From Apiotrichum sp. Y4204 (taxonomy: Eukaryota > Basidiomycota > Tremellomycetes > Trichosporonales > Trichosporonaceae): a stretch of 64,000 nucleotides of DNA. Below are positions 10,465 through 22,519 of this stretch, in pieces; positions within the stretch are counted from its first letter, which is position 1; each line of letters opens with the position of its first letter. Under the pieces are notes generated by a model, which did no database searches, was not told the DNA's origin, and saw only the letters and a program-made list of their open reading frames with translations. The DNA lies in NCBI GenBank assembly GCA_025531455.1, contig JAMYHL010000076.1, positions 124,001-188,000 of the forward strand, read 5' to 3'. Position numbers and translations under genes: made by a program.

Positions 10465-12578
10465 ATGGCAGCAGCCGTCGCTGGGTCACCCTCCGCCGCT
10501 GCCGCCGGGCCATCACGGCAACGCGGGCCAGACTCCTGGACGCCGACACGGTACCTCGAGCCGAACCATCCGGACAATGAAGAGGTGCTCGAGCAGGCCG
10601 CGTACCAGGCCGCAGTTACGCGGCCGCCGGGTGACTCGCGCGGGAACCGCAAGTACAAGCCGCGAAGGACAGTGGATTACATGGGCGGCGTGCAGAAGTG
10701 GCGTATGGTGCGTGGGGAACGGGAAGAGTGTCGAGATGGACATGGACAAGATGTTGACGGCAGACGCGCAAGATTCGTGGACCGAGCTACATGGCACCAA
10801 TACACTCGAACCCAAGTGATATCATTAATGTACGTGGAGGCGAAGTGGGGGTGCAATACTTACAACCCAGCTCCTTCCGCCCGTCGCGCTTGTCGACAAC
10901 CCGTCCACATCCATCTGCGACTACTTTGTCCACACCTCCATCAACAAGGAGCGCTCGCCGACAAGAGTCGTCAAGGTGGGACATGATTGACTGACAGCTA
11001 GCTAACTCTCAGTGGACTCCCGACGCACGGCGTCTGTTGACGGGCAATGACAAGGGACAGTTCACGCTCTGGAACGGCGCGTCGTTCAACTACGAGTCCA
11101 TTACGCAGGTACACGATGACTCAATCCGGGCCATGGCGTACTCGCACAATGGCCAGGCACTCGTGTCGACCGACAAGGCGGGATGGATCAAGTACTTCAC
11201 TCCGCACCTGACCAACATTCACGGGTTCCAGGGACATCGCGAGGCGTGTCATGGTGTGGCGTGGAGCCCGAACGACGAGCGGTTCGTGACGGGCGGAGAT
11301 GACGGTCTGGTCAAGATTTGGAACTACCGTGCGGCCTCGGCCGAGCGGGAGCTCTCTGGCCATGGATGGGATGTGCGCTGCGTGGACTGGCATCCGACCA
11401 AGGGCCTCGTCGTCAGTGGCTCGAAGGACATGCTCGTTAAGTTCTGGGACCCTCGGAGCGGCAAGGATCTGTCGACACTACACTCGCACAAGGCCGTCAT
11501 CAACTCGTGCAAGTGGTCGCCGGAGGGGCACGTCGTTGCCACGGCAGGAGGAGACGGCCTCATCCGATTGTTCGATATCCGCACCTTCCGCGAGCTCGAG
11601 GCGATGAAGGGACACACGAAGGAGATCAACTGTCTTGAATGGCACCCGATCCACCACTCGATTCTCACCTCTGGCGACGCCGCTGGTGCCATCAACTACT
11701 GGTCGCTGCGTGCTCCGGACCCTTCCAAGCCAGTAACCACCCTGGAGGCGGCCCACGACGACGCCGTCTTCTCCCTCTCATTCCACCCGCTCGGCCACAT
11801 CCTCTGCTCGGGCTCCAAGGACTTCACCGCGCGCTTCTGGTGCCGCGCTCGCCCGTCCGGCGGCCACGAGATCGACCGCTACCACCTGGGCGAGGAGGGC
11901 GCGATGCGCGCCGAAGCCGACGAGACCCGCCCGAGCAAGTGGCCGAACCTGCCGACCGAGGACGGCCCCGCGGCCCTTCCCGGTCTTCCGGGCCTCTCGG
12001 GCCTGCCTGGACTCACGGGGAACGCCCAGCCACCACCGGCACGAACACTGCCAGGCTTGAACGGCGGACCAGGCGGTGGAATGTCGCCTGCCCCAGGCGG
12101 CCTTCCGGGTCTCGGCGCCCCGGGGCGGAATACCCCGCCGCACATGCCTCCTGCTGCGCGTCCGCAGCCCGCACCGCCGGTCCAGCCGCCGCGTCGGCAG
12201 TGGGGCGCGCGCGACGGCGGCGGCGGCAGCAATTTCCCCTCTGCGCCAGGCGGGGACCGCTGGCGTCGTCCTGGTCCGGGCGCACCTGGTGCCGGTCCCG
12301 GACTGGGCGGACAAGGCGGACCCGGAGGACCAGGTGGACAAGGCGGACCTCCCGCTGCAGGGCGGCAGGGCTTCCAGCGCGATCCGTACGGCCGCGACGG
12401 GTTCCGCGATGCGGGGTACGGCCAGCGGGGACCTGGACGGCAGTTTGGCCCGGGTGCCGGTGGACCTGGCCAAGGAGCTCCTGGCCAGGGAGGGCAGCCA
12501 GGAGGTCAGCAGGGAGGTCAGCAGGGACACGGGCAGGGGTATCAGCAGTACGGGCGGCAGGGGTATGGGCGCCGGTAG
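10465..12578 (+). CDS. PFS2: Polyadenylation factor subunit Pfs2/WDR33 (WD40)
   Basis: WD40 scaffold of the cleavage/polyadenylation factor; its mammalian counterpart WDR33 helps read the AAUAAA signal. The N-terminus carries [20 protein letters not shown], the conserved lead-in, then exons encoding [12 protein letters not shown] and [23 protein letters not shown]. The long exon from about 11014 encodes [22 protein letters not shown] and seven WD repeats ending near [11 protein letters not shown]. The last 170 residues are Gly/Pro/Gln-rich ([28 protein letters not shown]). Introns lie at about 10699-10768, 10819-10870 and 10977-11012. It is divergent from ABD1 and is a complex partner of YSH1 at the left edge. 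Confidence 0.95.
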
Positions 12579-12638
12579 CGCTGTATCAATAGGATCAATA
12601 TGCATGGTACACCGAAACGTAGTCTACAGGCGGGGCCG

Positions 12639-13259
12639 TTACCGGGCAATCTCGTGCTCGGCGAGGAGCTGGCGTCAGTGGTGATGGACAGAAGGGAGGG
12701 GTCACCGGGTAGCGGGTAGCTATCAGCTGTTGCCAATCGTTGCGCAGCTGAGGAATACCCGTTGCTTTCTCGAGCAGCTCGGACAGGAGCAGCCCTGCAC
12801 CAGACTCACCATGTTGGGAATGCCGTTCTGGATGGGGTAGATGTGTCCGCACCCGCGGCACACCATCTTGCCCTCCTCGACGTGAATCTGGAATCAGCCT
12901 GTGTACACGCACATCACGAGGCATACCTCCAAGAGCACATGGTGGAGGGCATGCAGCATCTCCTCGCTCCACTCCTCGGGCATCGTGTCGGGGAGCGACT
13001 CGTCTCCGAGGGCGCGCGCAGTGTCCACGAGCGCCGGCCAGTCAAGCTTGGGGAGGAAGCGGCGCAAGAACTCAGGGTTGGCCTCGGCGGGGCGCACGAC
13101 GAGCTCGACATCGGAGAAGGCGAGGGGAAAGTTGTCCTTTGTGCAGTTGCCTGGAATGTCAGCGGATACCTGATATACAAGACGGGAGGCGGCGCCAGCC
13201 CGCGGAAGATACTCACGCACATGGCACGAGAGCATGTTGTGGGTAATTAGGCGGACCAT
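12639..13259 (-). CDS. TRM112: Multifunctional methyltransferase activator Trm112
   Basis: Small zinc-finger protein that activates methyltransferases for tRNA (Trm9, Trm11), rRNA (Bud23) and eRF1 (Mtq2). The start ATG ends at 13259 (MVRLITHNMLSCHVR). Removing an intron (about 13154-13215) gives CHVRNCTKDNFPLAFSDVELVV, with half of the zinc ligands. Later comes PEEWSEEMLHALHHVLLEV, then IHVEEGKMVCRGCGHIYPIQNGIPNM with the other half. The last intron (about 12672-12813) must be removed to give the family end LLAEHEIAR and the TAA at 12639-12641. Without that splice the frame runs into unrelated sequence, which is why this end was chosen. Confidence 0.93.
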
Positions 13260-14163
13260 CTTGGAGCTGTGGGAGAGACAATGCTCGGATGTGGATGTCG
13301 ATGTTATCTTGGTTTGTGCTGTTGTCAACTTTCGTGCACGATGAAGTCACGGAGAGTGGACTTTCTCAGATTTTTTGAGACCTAATGCCATTAGGAAGAG
13401 ATAAGGATTGCTTTGGTCCCGGAATTCAAATCGCGGTATTATGATTTTTGAAGGTCGTTGGGTGGCAAGATCCCACGATCCCACACCATTCACGCCGTCT
13501 CAGCCGGATCTGAGAACATGAACACTGGCACTTCGGACAACCAGCTACTAGACGACGCGGACGACGAACACCTGCAATGCGCCTGTCTCTCACCGTGCAT
13601 ACCACCTTCTGTTTACCCGTATCATGTCTCCAATAATTCAGTGAACGATGTCTCGGTCCTTCAAGTCTGGAGGCCCAAATTGCGGAGAAAAAATTGAGGG
13701 CTCTCGTGCTTCTGACTCTGCTGATCTGTTGATTTGCTCATCTGCAGAGTCCTGATTGCCTGCTTCTGCTTCTGTTGGTTCTGATCTTGCTTCTGCTTCT
13801 GATCAACTTGGAATCTGAACCTGTAGATCAGAGTCCTTCCGGTCGGCCCTGGTGGTCTCCTAGTCTGCGGGGCCCCCACAATCCCACTGCAACCTGGGGG
13901 GTGGCGCCACACCGGGATTATACAAAATTCCGCCCCTACCCCCTGCTCAAAATTGGCCCCTGTCCAATTTTCCACCGTTCCAGCAGTGGTCGCTACCACC
14001 TGGCGCGTGCTCGCTGGCGTCGCGCCTCGACTTTTGTCTCTCGCTCTGTTGTTCCGTTTCCCCCAACTAGGTCACTTTGCCTGCATCAGCTACATAACAT
14101 CTGGTGCTAAGTCGCCCAGTTCGAAAACCCAAAAACCCACCAACACCCAACACATATTTCAAA
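13260..14163. other. Intergenic region upstream of TRM112 and RPS20
   Basis: About 900 bp between divergent starts. At 13700-13820 the + strand has a run of imperfect TTCTG/CTTCTG hexamer-like repeats, reading as Gln/Lys-rich on the other strand; it looks like low-complexity DNA rather than a gene. The last 250 bp before RPS20 are C/T-rich, as expected for a ribosomal-protein promoter. Confidence 0.5.
13720..13815. repeat. CTTCTG-type imperfect tandem repeat
   Basis: Repeated TCTG / CTTCTG / GATC-TTG words over about 95 bp. Codon-like periodicity is weak and no start or splice context supports a gene. Confidence 0.5.
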
Positions 14164-14691
14164 ATGGCTTCCAAGGAGGACTTCGAGAAGACCGCGGCCG
14201 CGCCCAAGGTCCACAAGATCCGCATCACGCTTACCTCGCGCGACGTGAAGAACCTCGAGAAGTGTGAGTAGCTGTGCGCTATGGCGAGATGAACGCCGTA
14301 TTTCCATCTCGGCCGCGTCCCCGCACACCGAGCTCTCGCTGACCCCCAGTCTCGGGCGACCTCATCAACCGCGCCAAGGACCGCAACCTCCAGGTCAAGG
14401 GCCCCGTCCGTCTCCCCACCAAGCACCTCAAGCACACCACCCGCAAGTCGTGAGTACCAAGCGCAGCGCGGCTAGTCTTTGGCAGTATACTCTAGCCGCA
14501 GCTTTTTGAGATCCTCGAAGCTCCTCTGACAACGCAGGCCCTGTGGTGAGGGTTCGAAGACCTGGGACCGCTTCGAGATGCGCATCCACAAGCGCCTCAT
14601 CGACCTTACCTCCTCCGCCGAGGTCGTCAAGCAGATCACCTCGATCTCGCTTGAGCCCGGAGTTGAGGTCGAGGTCACCATCGCTGCCTAA
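14164..14691 (+). CDS. RPS20: 40S ribosomal protein uS10 (Rps20)
   Basis: Small-subunit protein in the 40S head. Three exons: 14164-14263, about 14350-14451 and about 14538-14691. They encode [20 protein letters not shown], then [37 protein letters not shown] and [19 protein letters not shown], ending [13 protein letters not shown]. The length of about 118 residues and all signature boxes match the family. The two introns are about 86 bp each. Ribosomal-protein introns in fungi often host snoRNAs; none was recognised here. Confidence 0.97.
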
Positions 14692-15024
14692 GCGTTGATG
14701 CACCCTTTGCCTTTGTCTATGTGGTGTGAGATGGTCTGAGAAGAGAGATGGTCCGAAGGGACATTCGAGACATGGTGGGGACGAAGGGAGTGTTTGCAGG
14801 CGCAGCGAATCTGAGAGCGAAGCTGGAAGCGAAGCGCGGCTTGCTGAGCAGGAGACGCGTCTCTCGAGGGCCTTCAGAGTAGCGAAGGAGAGACCGGTAG
14901 CGAGACTCACACTACTGACAATGTTGAACACACACGGATTGGTGCGACAGTATCAGCATGAACTCCGCGCCAAGTGCACAATCCCCAGAACCTCTGGATA
15001 CCTTCTTTCATACAGCACTTCTAT
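14692..15024. other. Convergent 3' region, RPS20 / amine oxidase
   Basis: About 330 bp between two stops. A GAGA/GCGA-rich stretch follows RPS20. No gene seen. Confidence 0.55.
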
Positions 15025-16452
15025 TTATCCCCTCTTGTTCTTTGCCAGCCAGCGCTCAACGCGTGCAGCCTCGCGCTGGCCAGAGATGACGGCGCCAGCA
15101 ACACTGCCGCGGTTATCCATCTCGGTGTGCTCGCCCGCAAAGCCGAGCCGTCCATCCCAGATCGGGCGGCTGAGCTCCTTGAAGTCCATGGGCGAGCGCT
15201 CGCCGTTCGAGACGATCGACGGCGTGGTGGTCGCGCCCCGCGCGAGCGGGTCACGCAGCCACGTAGTAAACACCCCCTCCTCGGGCTGCGGGACGGTGTC
15301 GGTGATGCCGAACCGCTTGACGAGGAACGAGTGCAGGCCCGCAAGCACCTCGTCCTCGGGGCGGGTGAGGAGGAGGCGCGCAGGCGTCTCGGAGATGTAC
15401 GTCAGAAGCGCGGGTGTGCCGCCGGGAAGCGAGGGCGCGGCGAGGTTGGCCGTGACGAGGGTCGCCGCGGAGAGAATCTCGTCGATCGAGGAGGACTCGG
15501 AGGGGGAAACGTTCGAGGTCGGGAGGAAGACGTAGCTACCCACTGCCTCGGGGCGCGGCCACCATGTGCGCGGGTACGAGAGCACGGCCTTCTCGAGGAC
15601 GCCGACGTGTGTACCGGTCACAATGTCCGCGAGGCGGGGCGGGAGGGGCGGCGCGAAGAAGCCGACGGGAAGGGTTTTGAGAACGCCGAGCGGGATCGTG
15701 GAGATGACGGTGCGCGCGGCAAACTCCTCGGTCTCGGTACGCACGCCGACAACCTCGTTGCTGTCGCTGATCCCGAGCACCTGGGTGCCGAGGCGGACCG
15801 TCGCGCCCGCGTCCACCGCCTGCCGGAGGACACGCTCCACCACGCCCTGGAACCCGCCGGCGGGCGCCGCGTCCGATCCCGAAAAGTTCGTCGCGGCCTC
15901 CCACCCCGCCCATCGGGCTGATGCCTGCTCGAGGGTCACGCCGAGGGGGACTTCGAGCGTGCGTGCAAAGCCCCGGCCGAGGTCGCCGAGCTGCGCGAGG
16001 GGCGAGTTGGCGGCGAAGAGCGCGTCAGCGAGGGACGCTGTAGGCGCAGGAGCGGGGTACGGCGTGCGTGCGGCGGCCTGTGCGGCGCCGAGGGCGGCGC
16101 CGAGCTTCGCGCCTTCTTCAGGAGACAAGGGGCCGTCGGGGCCGTAAATCGCGCCTGGGAGTGGTTTCGGAATGTGTGCCGCCTGGCATAAGCATCAGTC
16201 TACTCCTCTCCCACTCACCACTCCAAGAGAAGACACAATCCCCCGCGCGGGGTTGCCCTCATTGTACCCGTGGATCCAGCTGCATCCGAGATCGATGCGC
16301 GCGTTCCCCGATGCCCACGTCCGCGCGCGGCCGCCGGCGCGATCGCGCGCCTCGAGAACGAGCACGGAGCGGCCGGCGGTGGCGAGGTCGCGGGCGGCGA
16401 CGGCGCCCGCCCAACCTGCGCCGACGATTATCGTGTCGAATATCTGAGCCAT
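15025..16452 (-). CDS. FAD-dependent flavin amine oxidase
   Basis: The N-terminus MAQIFDTIIVGAGWAGAVAA with LVLEARDRAGGRARTW is the dinucleotide-binding GxGxxG and following R-G-G-R box of the monoamine/polyamine oxidase family. DLGCSWIHG is the next conserved FAD contact. After one intron (about 16161-16220) the long exon carries the substrate domain, VRLGTQVLGISD, VISTIPLGVLKTLP and the C-terminal FAD box GRLGFAGEHTEMDNRGSVAGAVISGQREA. The total of about 455 residues fits a polyamine or monoamine oxidase. The substrate (spermine, N-acetylpolyamine, other amine) cannot be told from sequence. No signal peptide or peroxisomal SKL end is visible (it ends KNKRG). Confidence 0.88.
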
Positions 16453-18457
16453 TGAGAAAGAAGAGGTTGGGGATGAAGTGGAGAGGAATGCAGGGAGGAT
16501 GTCTCCTGTGATCAGGATCAGTTCTCTTATCATGCATGACTCACCGCGGACTCGGTACCACGGTACTACGGTCGGTCGGTTGCACGGTAACTGCCGGCTA
16601 ATCCATCATTGCAATGACATGCACGGACAAGGCCGCGCTCTCCGTGCCTGAGAGCGAGGACGGCATATGCCACAGGATGCATGCATTATAATTCCGTAAT
16701 CCCGGGAAATAGGCTGAAGGCTGGTCGCCACCCACCCACCCCGGGCGCAGGTGAAGCACCCATTCACCATTCAGAGGACAAAAGCGGAAAGGAGGGAGCT
16801 AAGAACCCTGTCTGAGGATTGATTTTGGCGTGCCGCAGCTGTAGTGCTTCGGCAACATGACAAGAGTTGCAGATCCTAGGATCCCTTGGGACGCCATGCG
16901 GCGCGCGTGCACATGACCCTGAGACAGGGACCTGGGTCATATGAGCGAGAAGCAGCAGCACATACACCCCCGGATGTGCTAAACGATCCCTCAGGTCGCA
17001 GGCCTGGCTCAGCTGAAGCGCAGCTGAATACCGCGGCCCCTGGTGCGTGCGCCCTGGGCCTGAAGCACGATGGAATGGCTGAGCGACCTTTGTCCCAGTG
17101 CGGATATTTGGTTATTTGGAGCGATTGCAGCCAGAGTGTCTGCGGGTATTGTACCGCCGAGAGGGGACGGGACTCCACCCTGCAGTCTGTCTCCACGCGC
17201 CCCGCACCCAATGGGCCGCACTGGCCCGCCCTGCCGCTCTTCCGGTTATCCTCTTCCACCCACATGCATCATTAATCTCCCACTCCTCTCTCCCTCCTTC
17301 CAACATCCGTGTCGTTTGTTGACACCTCTTGCATTCCACCATTCTCCTCCATTTCTTGTCCCCCCACAGATTAAATACCACCACTGTACGCCCCCGGACA
17401 AGCGCTACACGCCCCCACTTTGTGCGCATCGAAACGACTGCATTTTGGGCGAGTTATTCGCCACAGCGCATTGGGGACCCGAATTCGACCATCCGGAAGT
17501 GACTCGTTGCCAGTTTGATTACTTGGAGACTGGGCGAGGAACATCATTCCGATCGAGAAGGGGCCAACCCACGCAACTGCTCCCCACCCCTGCCCCTTTT
17601 TCCCATTTTCTGCCCTTTTTTCTCTGCCTCACCTTTTTTTCGAGGATCTGTGTGTGAGGTCACACAGTCATTTTGGATCTGCACTACTTGCGCCCTTGCT
17701 TCCCTCTCGAGGCCACCCTCGTCATACTCCACACCAAGAAGAATCCATATACCGCCAGGCTGCCCCCGTTGCCGCCACACGCGCCCTCGGCTCTCCGCCC
17801 CCCCCGGCAACCACCACCAACCTGTACTGTGTAACTCTTTTCGCCGTCCCTATCTCTTCCATTTCAACACACCATCCCACACAACATCATTTGCATCGTG
17901 CATAACTACATCACCGTCTGTTTCTGCATTGCTTCTCCTTTCCACACCCCTTTCTTCATCTTTACCCTCGGCGGCACTCGAGCGCGCACGCGCCGCTCCA
18001 TCGCCGCCGACACGCACAGCATTCGCATTAGATACATGCCCTAGCGGCTGGCTCTTTCTCTACCCAATCACAAAGGACCCGCCCAACCTTGTGGCCCCAG
18101 TCGCGCGCCGCGTCCCTTACACCAACACGTCGCGCGACAACTGGTTCTCAGCTTCCAAACCTCCACATTCGCGTCCCACACCACCTCAAACTCGACACGT
18201 CCACTTCCGTGTCTGGTCGCCATAGGTTCGCTGCTGTGCAGCATCCCACGCGCATCCATCACTGCGATCTACATTCACAGCGGCTCTAGTCCGTGCACGT
18301 GCCGCGACCAACGGACCCCACATCAACACTCTCCTATACACACACCACCCCACCGACACTGTACCTTCGTACTCATTAGACAGACGCGCACCTCACACAA
18401 TCATACACACCGCGCATCGCAACATCCCTTCCCACTCCCTTTTGAGCGCCACCCATC
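16453..18457. other. Two-kilobase gene-free stretch before ADA2
   Basis: No recognisable gene. From about 17270 to the ADA2 ATG the + strand is strongly C/T-rich with few G. Readings of up to 236 codons here are proline/serine/threonine-biased and have no family features, so they are probably chance. A long ADA2 5' leader, possibly with introns, is the simplest account. Confidence 0.45.
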
Positions 18458-20538
18458 ATGACCGTCACGCAGCGGAGAGCCCGCCAAGTCGACACCGCGC
18501 AGGATCGCGTTGGTGAGTGCCGACATTGCTATTGCTACCCTTTCCTCATCCCCGACCCTTACTGACGCGTCCTAGGTACCGAGCCTGGCGTAAAATACAC
18601 ATGCGACAGCTGTGGCATCGATATCACGCATACCATTCGCATCAAATGCGCCGCCAAGGAATGCGAGGAGGTCGACCTCTGCCCGACATGCTTCTCTGAG
18701 GGAAAGCAGGTGCAGCGGCACAGGGCCTGGCACCCGTACAAGGTTGTTGTAAGTGTCTTCCCTGTCAACTACAAACGACAGTTTTTCGCTTCTCTGTCGC
18801 CTCTTCACCCCATCTCCCCATCGCTAATGACTCAGGAACAACACTCATATCCCATCTTCTCCTCCGACTGGGGTGCCGATGAGGAGCTGCTCCTCATCTC
18901 GGGTTTGATACAGTATGGCCTGGGTAACTGGACAGAGGTCGCCGAGCACGTCGGGACGCGCACGAGGGATGACTGCGAGACGCACTACCTCGAGACGTAC
19001 CTCGGCGTCGGGAGCGGCCCGGAAACAAAACGGCCAGAGGACATGCCGGACGACATTGGGCCAGAAAAGTACCGCACGTACATGCCTCCCATGTCGCGCA
19101 ACTTTGAGGTTGACCCGGACGAGTTCCAGCAGAAGAAGAAGGACAGGATAGAGGAGATGCGCAAGCCTCACGCCATCCCCGCGGTCACGGCACCACTCGT
19201 CTCGGCACCGACAAATCACGAAGTCGGCGGCTTTATGCCTGGTCGTCTCGAGTTCGAGCACGAGGTGGACAACGAAGCGGAGATGGCTGTCAAGGACATT
19301 GAGTTCGGTCTCGTGTTCAAGTACGGCGGTGACGAACAGCCTCAGGCCAAGATCTCAATACCAATGGAGGTCGAGGCGGAGGAAGGTGACGACGAAGAAG
19401 AGGAAGAAGGCAAAACAAAATCAGAAGATGGCGACGGAGACGTCAAAATGGAGCCCGACGAGGAGGGCGAAAGCAAGAAGCGAAAACGAAGCGACGCGGG
19501 TCTGGAGCCGCCGCAAGACGTTGAAGACGAGGACGAGTTGGAGATCAAGCTCGCCCTGCTGGACATTTACTTTAGCAAGCTGGACAAGCGTGAAGCGGCA
19601 AAAGATCTCATCTTTGATCGCGCATTGACAGAACACAAAAGGGTAGGTTGGCCCTTGTTTTACAGGCGCTGACAGCAGATTCTCGCAAATGAGAGGAGAC
19701 GGCCAAAAGAAGAGCGCGAATTGGTGCAGCGCTACAAGGTGTTTGCCAAGCTGCAGACTGCCGAGGACTTTGAGGCCCTTGTCGAGGGGCTCATCTTTGA
19801 GCAGCAGTTGCGACGACGAATCGCGGAGCTGCAGGAGTACCGCCGAATGGGCATAACCACTGCTGCCGAGGCGGAGCACTACGATGCCGCCAAGGCGACC
19901 CGTGCTGGCTACCGTCCTGTGCAGTCTCGCGAGCAGACCGAGGTCATCCGGAGTGGTGCGCGCATCAATGCGGGCCAGCACCGCTTCCTCCACGGTACGC
20001 CGCCCCCGGGCGTCAAGCTCGAGGACCGCGCAAGTCGCGACCCGACTCCGCGCGTCGCTGGCCATGGTGGTCGCAAACCTCGTAAGTTGAGCAGTCACTG
20101 TTTTGAAGTGGAAGGAAAACTGACGCCACAGCCACTCCGCTCAACCTGGCCAACGCCGCGTCGCTGGACCTGTTGTCGGCCGAGGAGCAGAACCTGTGCT
20201 CGACACTACGTGTTCTCCCGAAACCGTACCTCCTCATCAAGGAAACGTACCTTCGCGAGAACGAGCGCCGCAAGGGTTTGTTGAAGCGCCGCGATGCCCG
20301 CAAGATGATGAAGATCGACGTGAACAAGTCTGGGCGCATCTTCGACTTCCTTGTGGCCAACGGCATCCTCAAGCTCATGTACGACCCGACCATCAAGGGT
20401 CTCGGCCCAGGCAAGGAAGGCCACCACGTCGGCGTCCCGATCGACATCACGACCGGCAAGCCCTTGCCGCACCTCGCCGTGCAGTCCCAGTCAATGCCGT
20501 CCATGATGCCCACCGCCATCACCAACGGCGGGCCATGA
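18458..20538 (+). CDS. ADA2: SAGA/ADA transcriptional adaptor Ada2
   Basis: Adaptor that stimulates the Gcn5 histone acetyltransferase within SAGA and ADA complexes. Exon 1 gives MTVTQRRARQVDTAQDRV. Next is the ZZ zinc finger (KYTCDSCGIDITHTIRIKC, EVDLCPTCFSEG, HRAWHPYKVV), then the SANT domain (WGADEELLLISGLIQYGLGNWTEVAEHVG, CETHYLETY). A central ADA2 region includes HEVGGFMPGRLEFEHEVDNEAE and a long acidic insert rich in Glu/Asp/Lys. The C-terminal SWIRM domain covers LDLLSAEEQNLCSTLRVLPKPYLLIKE to FDFLVANGILKL. Introns lie near 18513-18575, 18750-18837, 19641-19679 and 20081-20132. Length is about 600 residues, slightly longer than yeast because of the acidic insert. Confidence 0.95.
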
Positions 20539-20750
20539 GCAGCTTGAGCACTTTAGAATCCACCACTGTTCCTCTCCCAGCGCGATCACCGGGATTAGCA
20601 ATTGTAGATCACCCATTCCTTCTCCACTCTTTCCTTTTTATCCTTTGGGTCCATGGTCCCGGCGCCGCAGAGGGCCCGGCGACCATGCGAATAAATAAAT
20701 AATCTTGTAGTCGTAGCAGCATGCATTATGAAGTGAAGAAGTCCAGGAGG

Positions 20751-21357
20751 TTAGGTCGCACTCGGGGCCGGAGCATCGCCAAACAGCGCGCGTCCACGGG
20801 CACTGAGGCGCATGAAACCCATGCGTGCGTCCGCGTCGTCGGGGGACCTGCCGTCAGAGTGTGTCCAGTGTGCTGGCGCCAGGACTCACCGCATGGCCAC
20901 CTCCCCGCGGAAGGTCACGTCCTGCAGATCGGGAGTCGCAAGCGCAACACTCGGGAGGAAGATTGCGAGCGCCACCAGCGCCTCGTACGTGATCTGGTGT
21001 GAGTGTGAGCTGGGAAGGCGGGTGAGGCGCAGAGGTGGTGCCAGATGTAACATCACCTCCAGCCGACAGCGTCCAAAGTTCGCTTTCGCTCGCAACCACT
21101 CACAGAGGACGGGAGGCCAATACCAATTGCGCTCCGCCCGAGAGCCTTGAGCGTGCTCAGATCTGGCGTAAGTGGTGGTCAGTGGGGTCATGAAGGCTGT
21201 CATGGAGGAGATGGATGGATGAAGAACCATGTTCGTGAGCCCGCAGATACGCACGCTCATACACCGAGAATCCGGCTGCGCGTTAGCTGGGTCTAAAGCG
21301 GGGCGTACCGTGTAGAAGGAGGAGGACGGAGATGCCGACGAGGATTCGTGCGAGCAT
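20751..21357 (-). CDS. EMC5: ER membrane protein complex subunit 5 (Emc5/MMgT family)
   Basis: Small two-helix membrane subunit of the EMC insertase. Exon 1 encodes MLARILVGISVLLLLH, and splicing gives the family hallmark HAGFSVYEH (compare H-S/A-A/G-FS in yeast and human). The following exons give LSTLKALGRSAIGIGLPSS and then ITYEALVALAIFLPSVALATPDLQDVTFRGEVAMR, the second helix. The last exon gives SPDDADARMGFMRLSARGRALFG and stops at the TAA 20751-20753. The gene is split by four introns of roughly 40-85 bp, so no single open frame shows it. Identification rests on the H-x-FS box, the second helix and topology; good but not certain. Confidence 0.8.
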
Positions 21358-22519
21358 GCTGGATGGATGGAGGGAATGTGTTGATAGGTGACTTAGTTCG
21401 TCATCCTCATCGACTTGGACTGTGTTGGCGACGACGGCTGGCTGTGGAGGGTGCAAGGGTGTGCAGGGCTCGCATGGTGCGGAGTACTTTCCATCTCCGT
21501 CTTGTGTCTTGCATCGATCGCAGGCACGTCAGTCGATGACCGCCGGCATGTGGCTGACGGCCCGCTCGACGCATGCCGAACTGATCTCCACGGTCCAGAC
21601 AAGCCATGCCTCCAGGATCATCAAGACGTCCAAGACGAAGAAGTAACAAGCATGTCGGTATGTACGTGCGCATCGCGAGTCACCGCAACAGGTGGACAAT
21701 TCCGTCCCGACCGATACTTGAGGCCTTGCCAGCGGCTAATACTCTGCAAATGCACCCAACTATCAACCTAGACCTCACGAATACCGCGGCGCTCGGCGCG
21801 CCGACCCCCGACCGGCAAGGCCGAGGCCGAGGCCGAGACTCATAGACCTGCGCGATGGTTTTTGTAAGTATTTCCCGAGCGGACATCAGTTTTCTTTGCA
21901 CGCATGCATGCGTGTTGCTCCCTAGTGGTCTTGCAGCTTTTGCTATGCTAGTTTTCCAGTTGCGGGCGGAGATACTGTATGTGCATCTCTGGGAAGAACG
22001 TAAGAACCCGCGGGAGTCGAATACCCGATACGAGCACGTAAATGTCGTCAAGGCCAATTGATTATTCATTGGGCCCTCCTTGTTGTGCATTACAACTTTT
22101 TGGCTTTTGCTCTGTCGCACCACCACTACTACTTGCGCTCCATTCAGCCCATCGCACGTCGTCATACATACAGTACAGTCCTCGCTGCATTGCTTTTGTT
22201 CACGCCGTCGCACGCTTTTCGATCACATCTGCACTCGACGACCGGCCAACGCGCCGGCATTCGATCGTTGTGAATCCCCAACATTACTCTCCTCGAGATT
22301 ACTCAACGCCGCCCATTTTCCCTCTATTCTAGAAGTCCGGTCACTATTATTAGCCTGAATCTGAGAACCTGGGACCTTGAACCGCGATCTTGGATCTTGG
22401 AATCTTCAAACACACACAATCCACAACACATATTACCACTTTTCCATCCACGGGACTTTGAAGCCACTCCGCACCGCACCGCACCCCATCCATCCGTCAC
22501 CGCCGCACGTTCAGCCGCC
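21358..22519. other. Divergent intergenic region, EMC5 / bZIP gene
   Basis: About 1.16 kb. Several overlapping readings exist on both strands without codon bias or recognisable domains. The 300 bp before the bZIP ATG are C/A-rich. It probably holds two promoters and the long leader typical of regulatory genes. Confidence 0.45.

Noticed and set aside
11639..12592. 317-codon + frame and 275-codon minus frame over the PFS2 tail
   Set aside because: Arg/Pro/Gly-rich shadows of the repetitive PFS2 coding sequence; the WD40 and Gly-rich reading explains the DNA.
14726..15535. 269-codon + frame over the amine oxidase 3' end
   Set aside because: Shadow of the amine oxidase, whose FAD motifs fix the frame on the other strand.
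17070..18225. Overlapping 195- and 236-codon + frames upstream of ADA2
   Set aside because: Pro/Ser/Thr bias follows from the C/T-rich DNA; no domains, no splice continuity.
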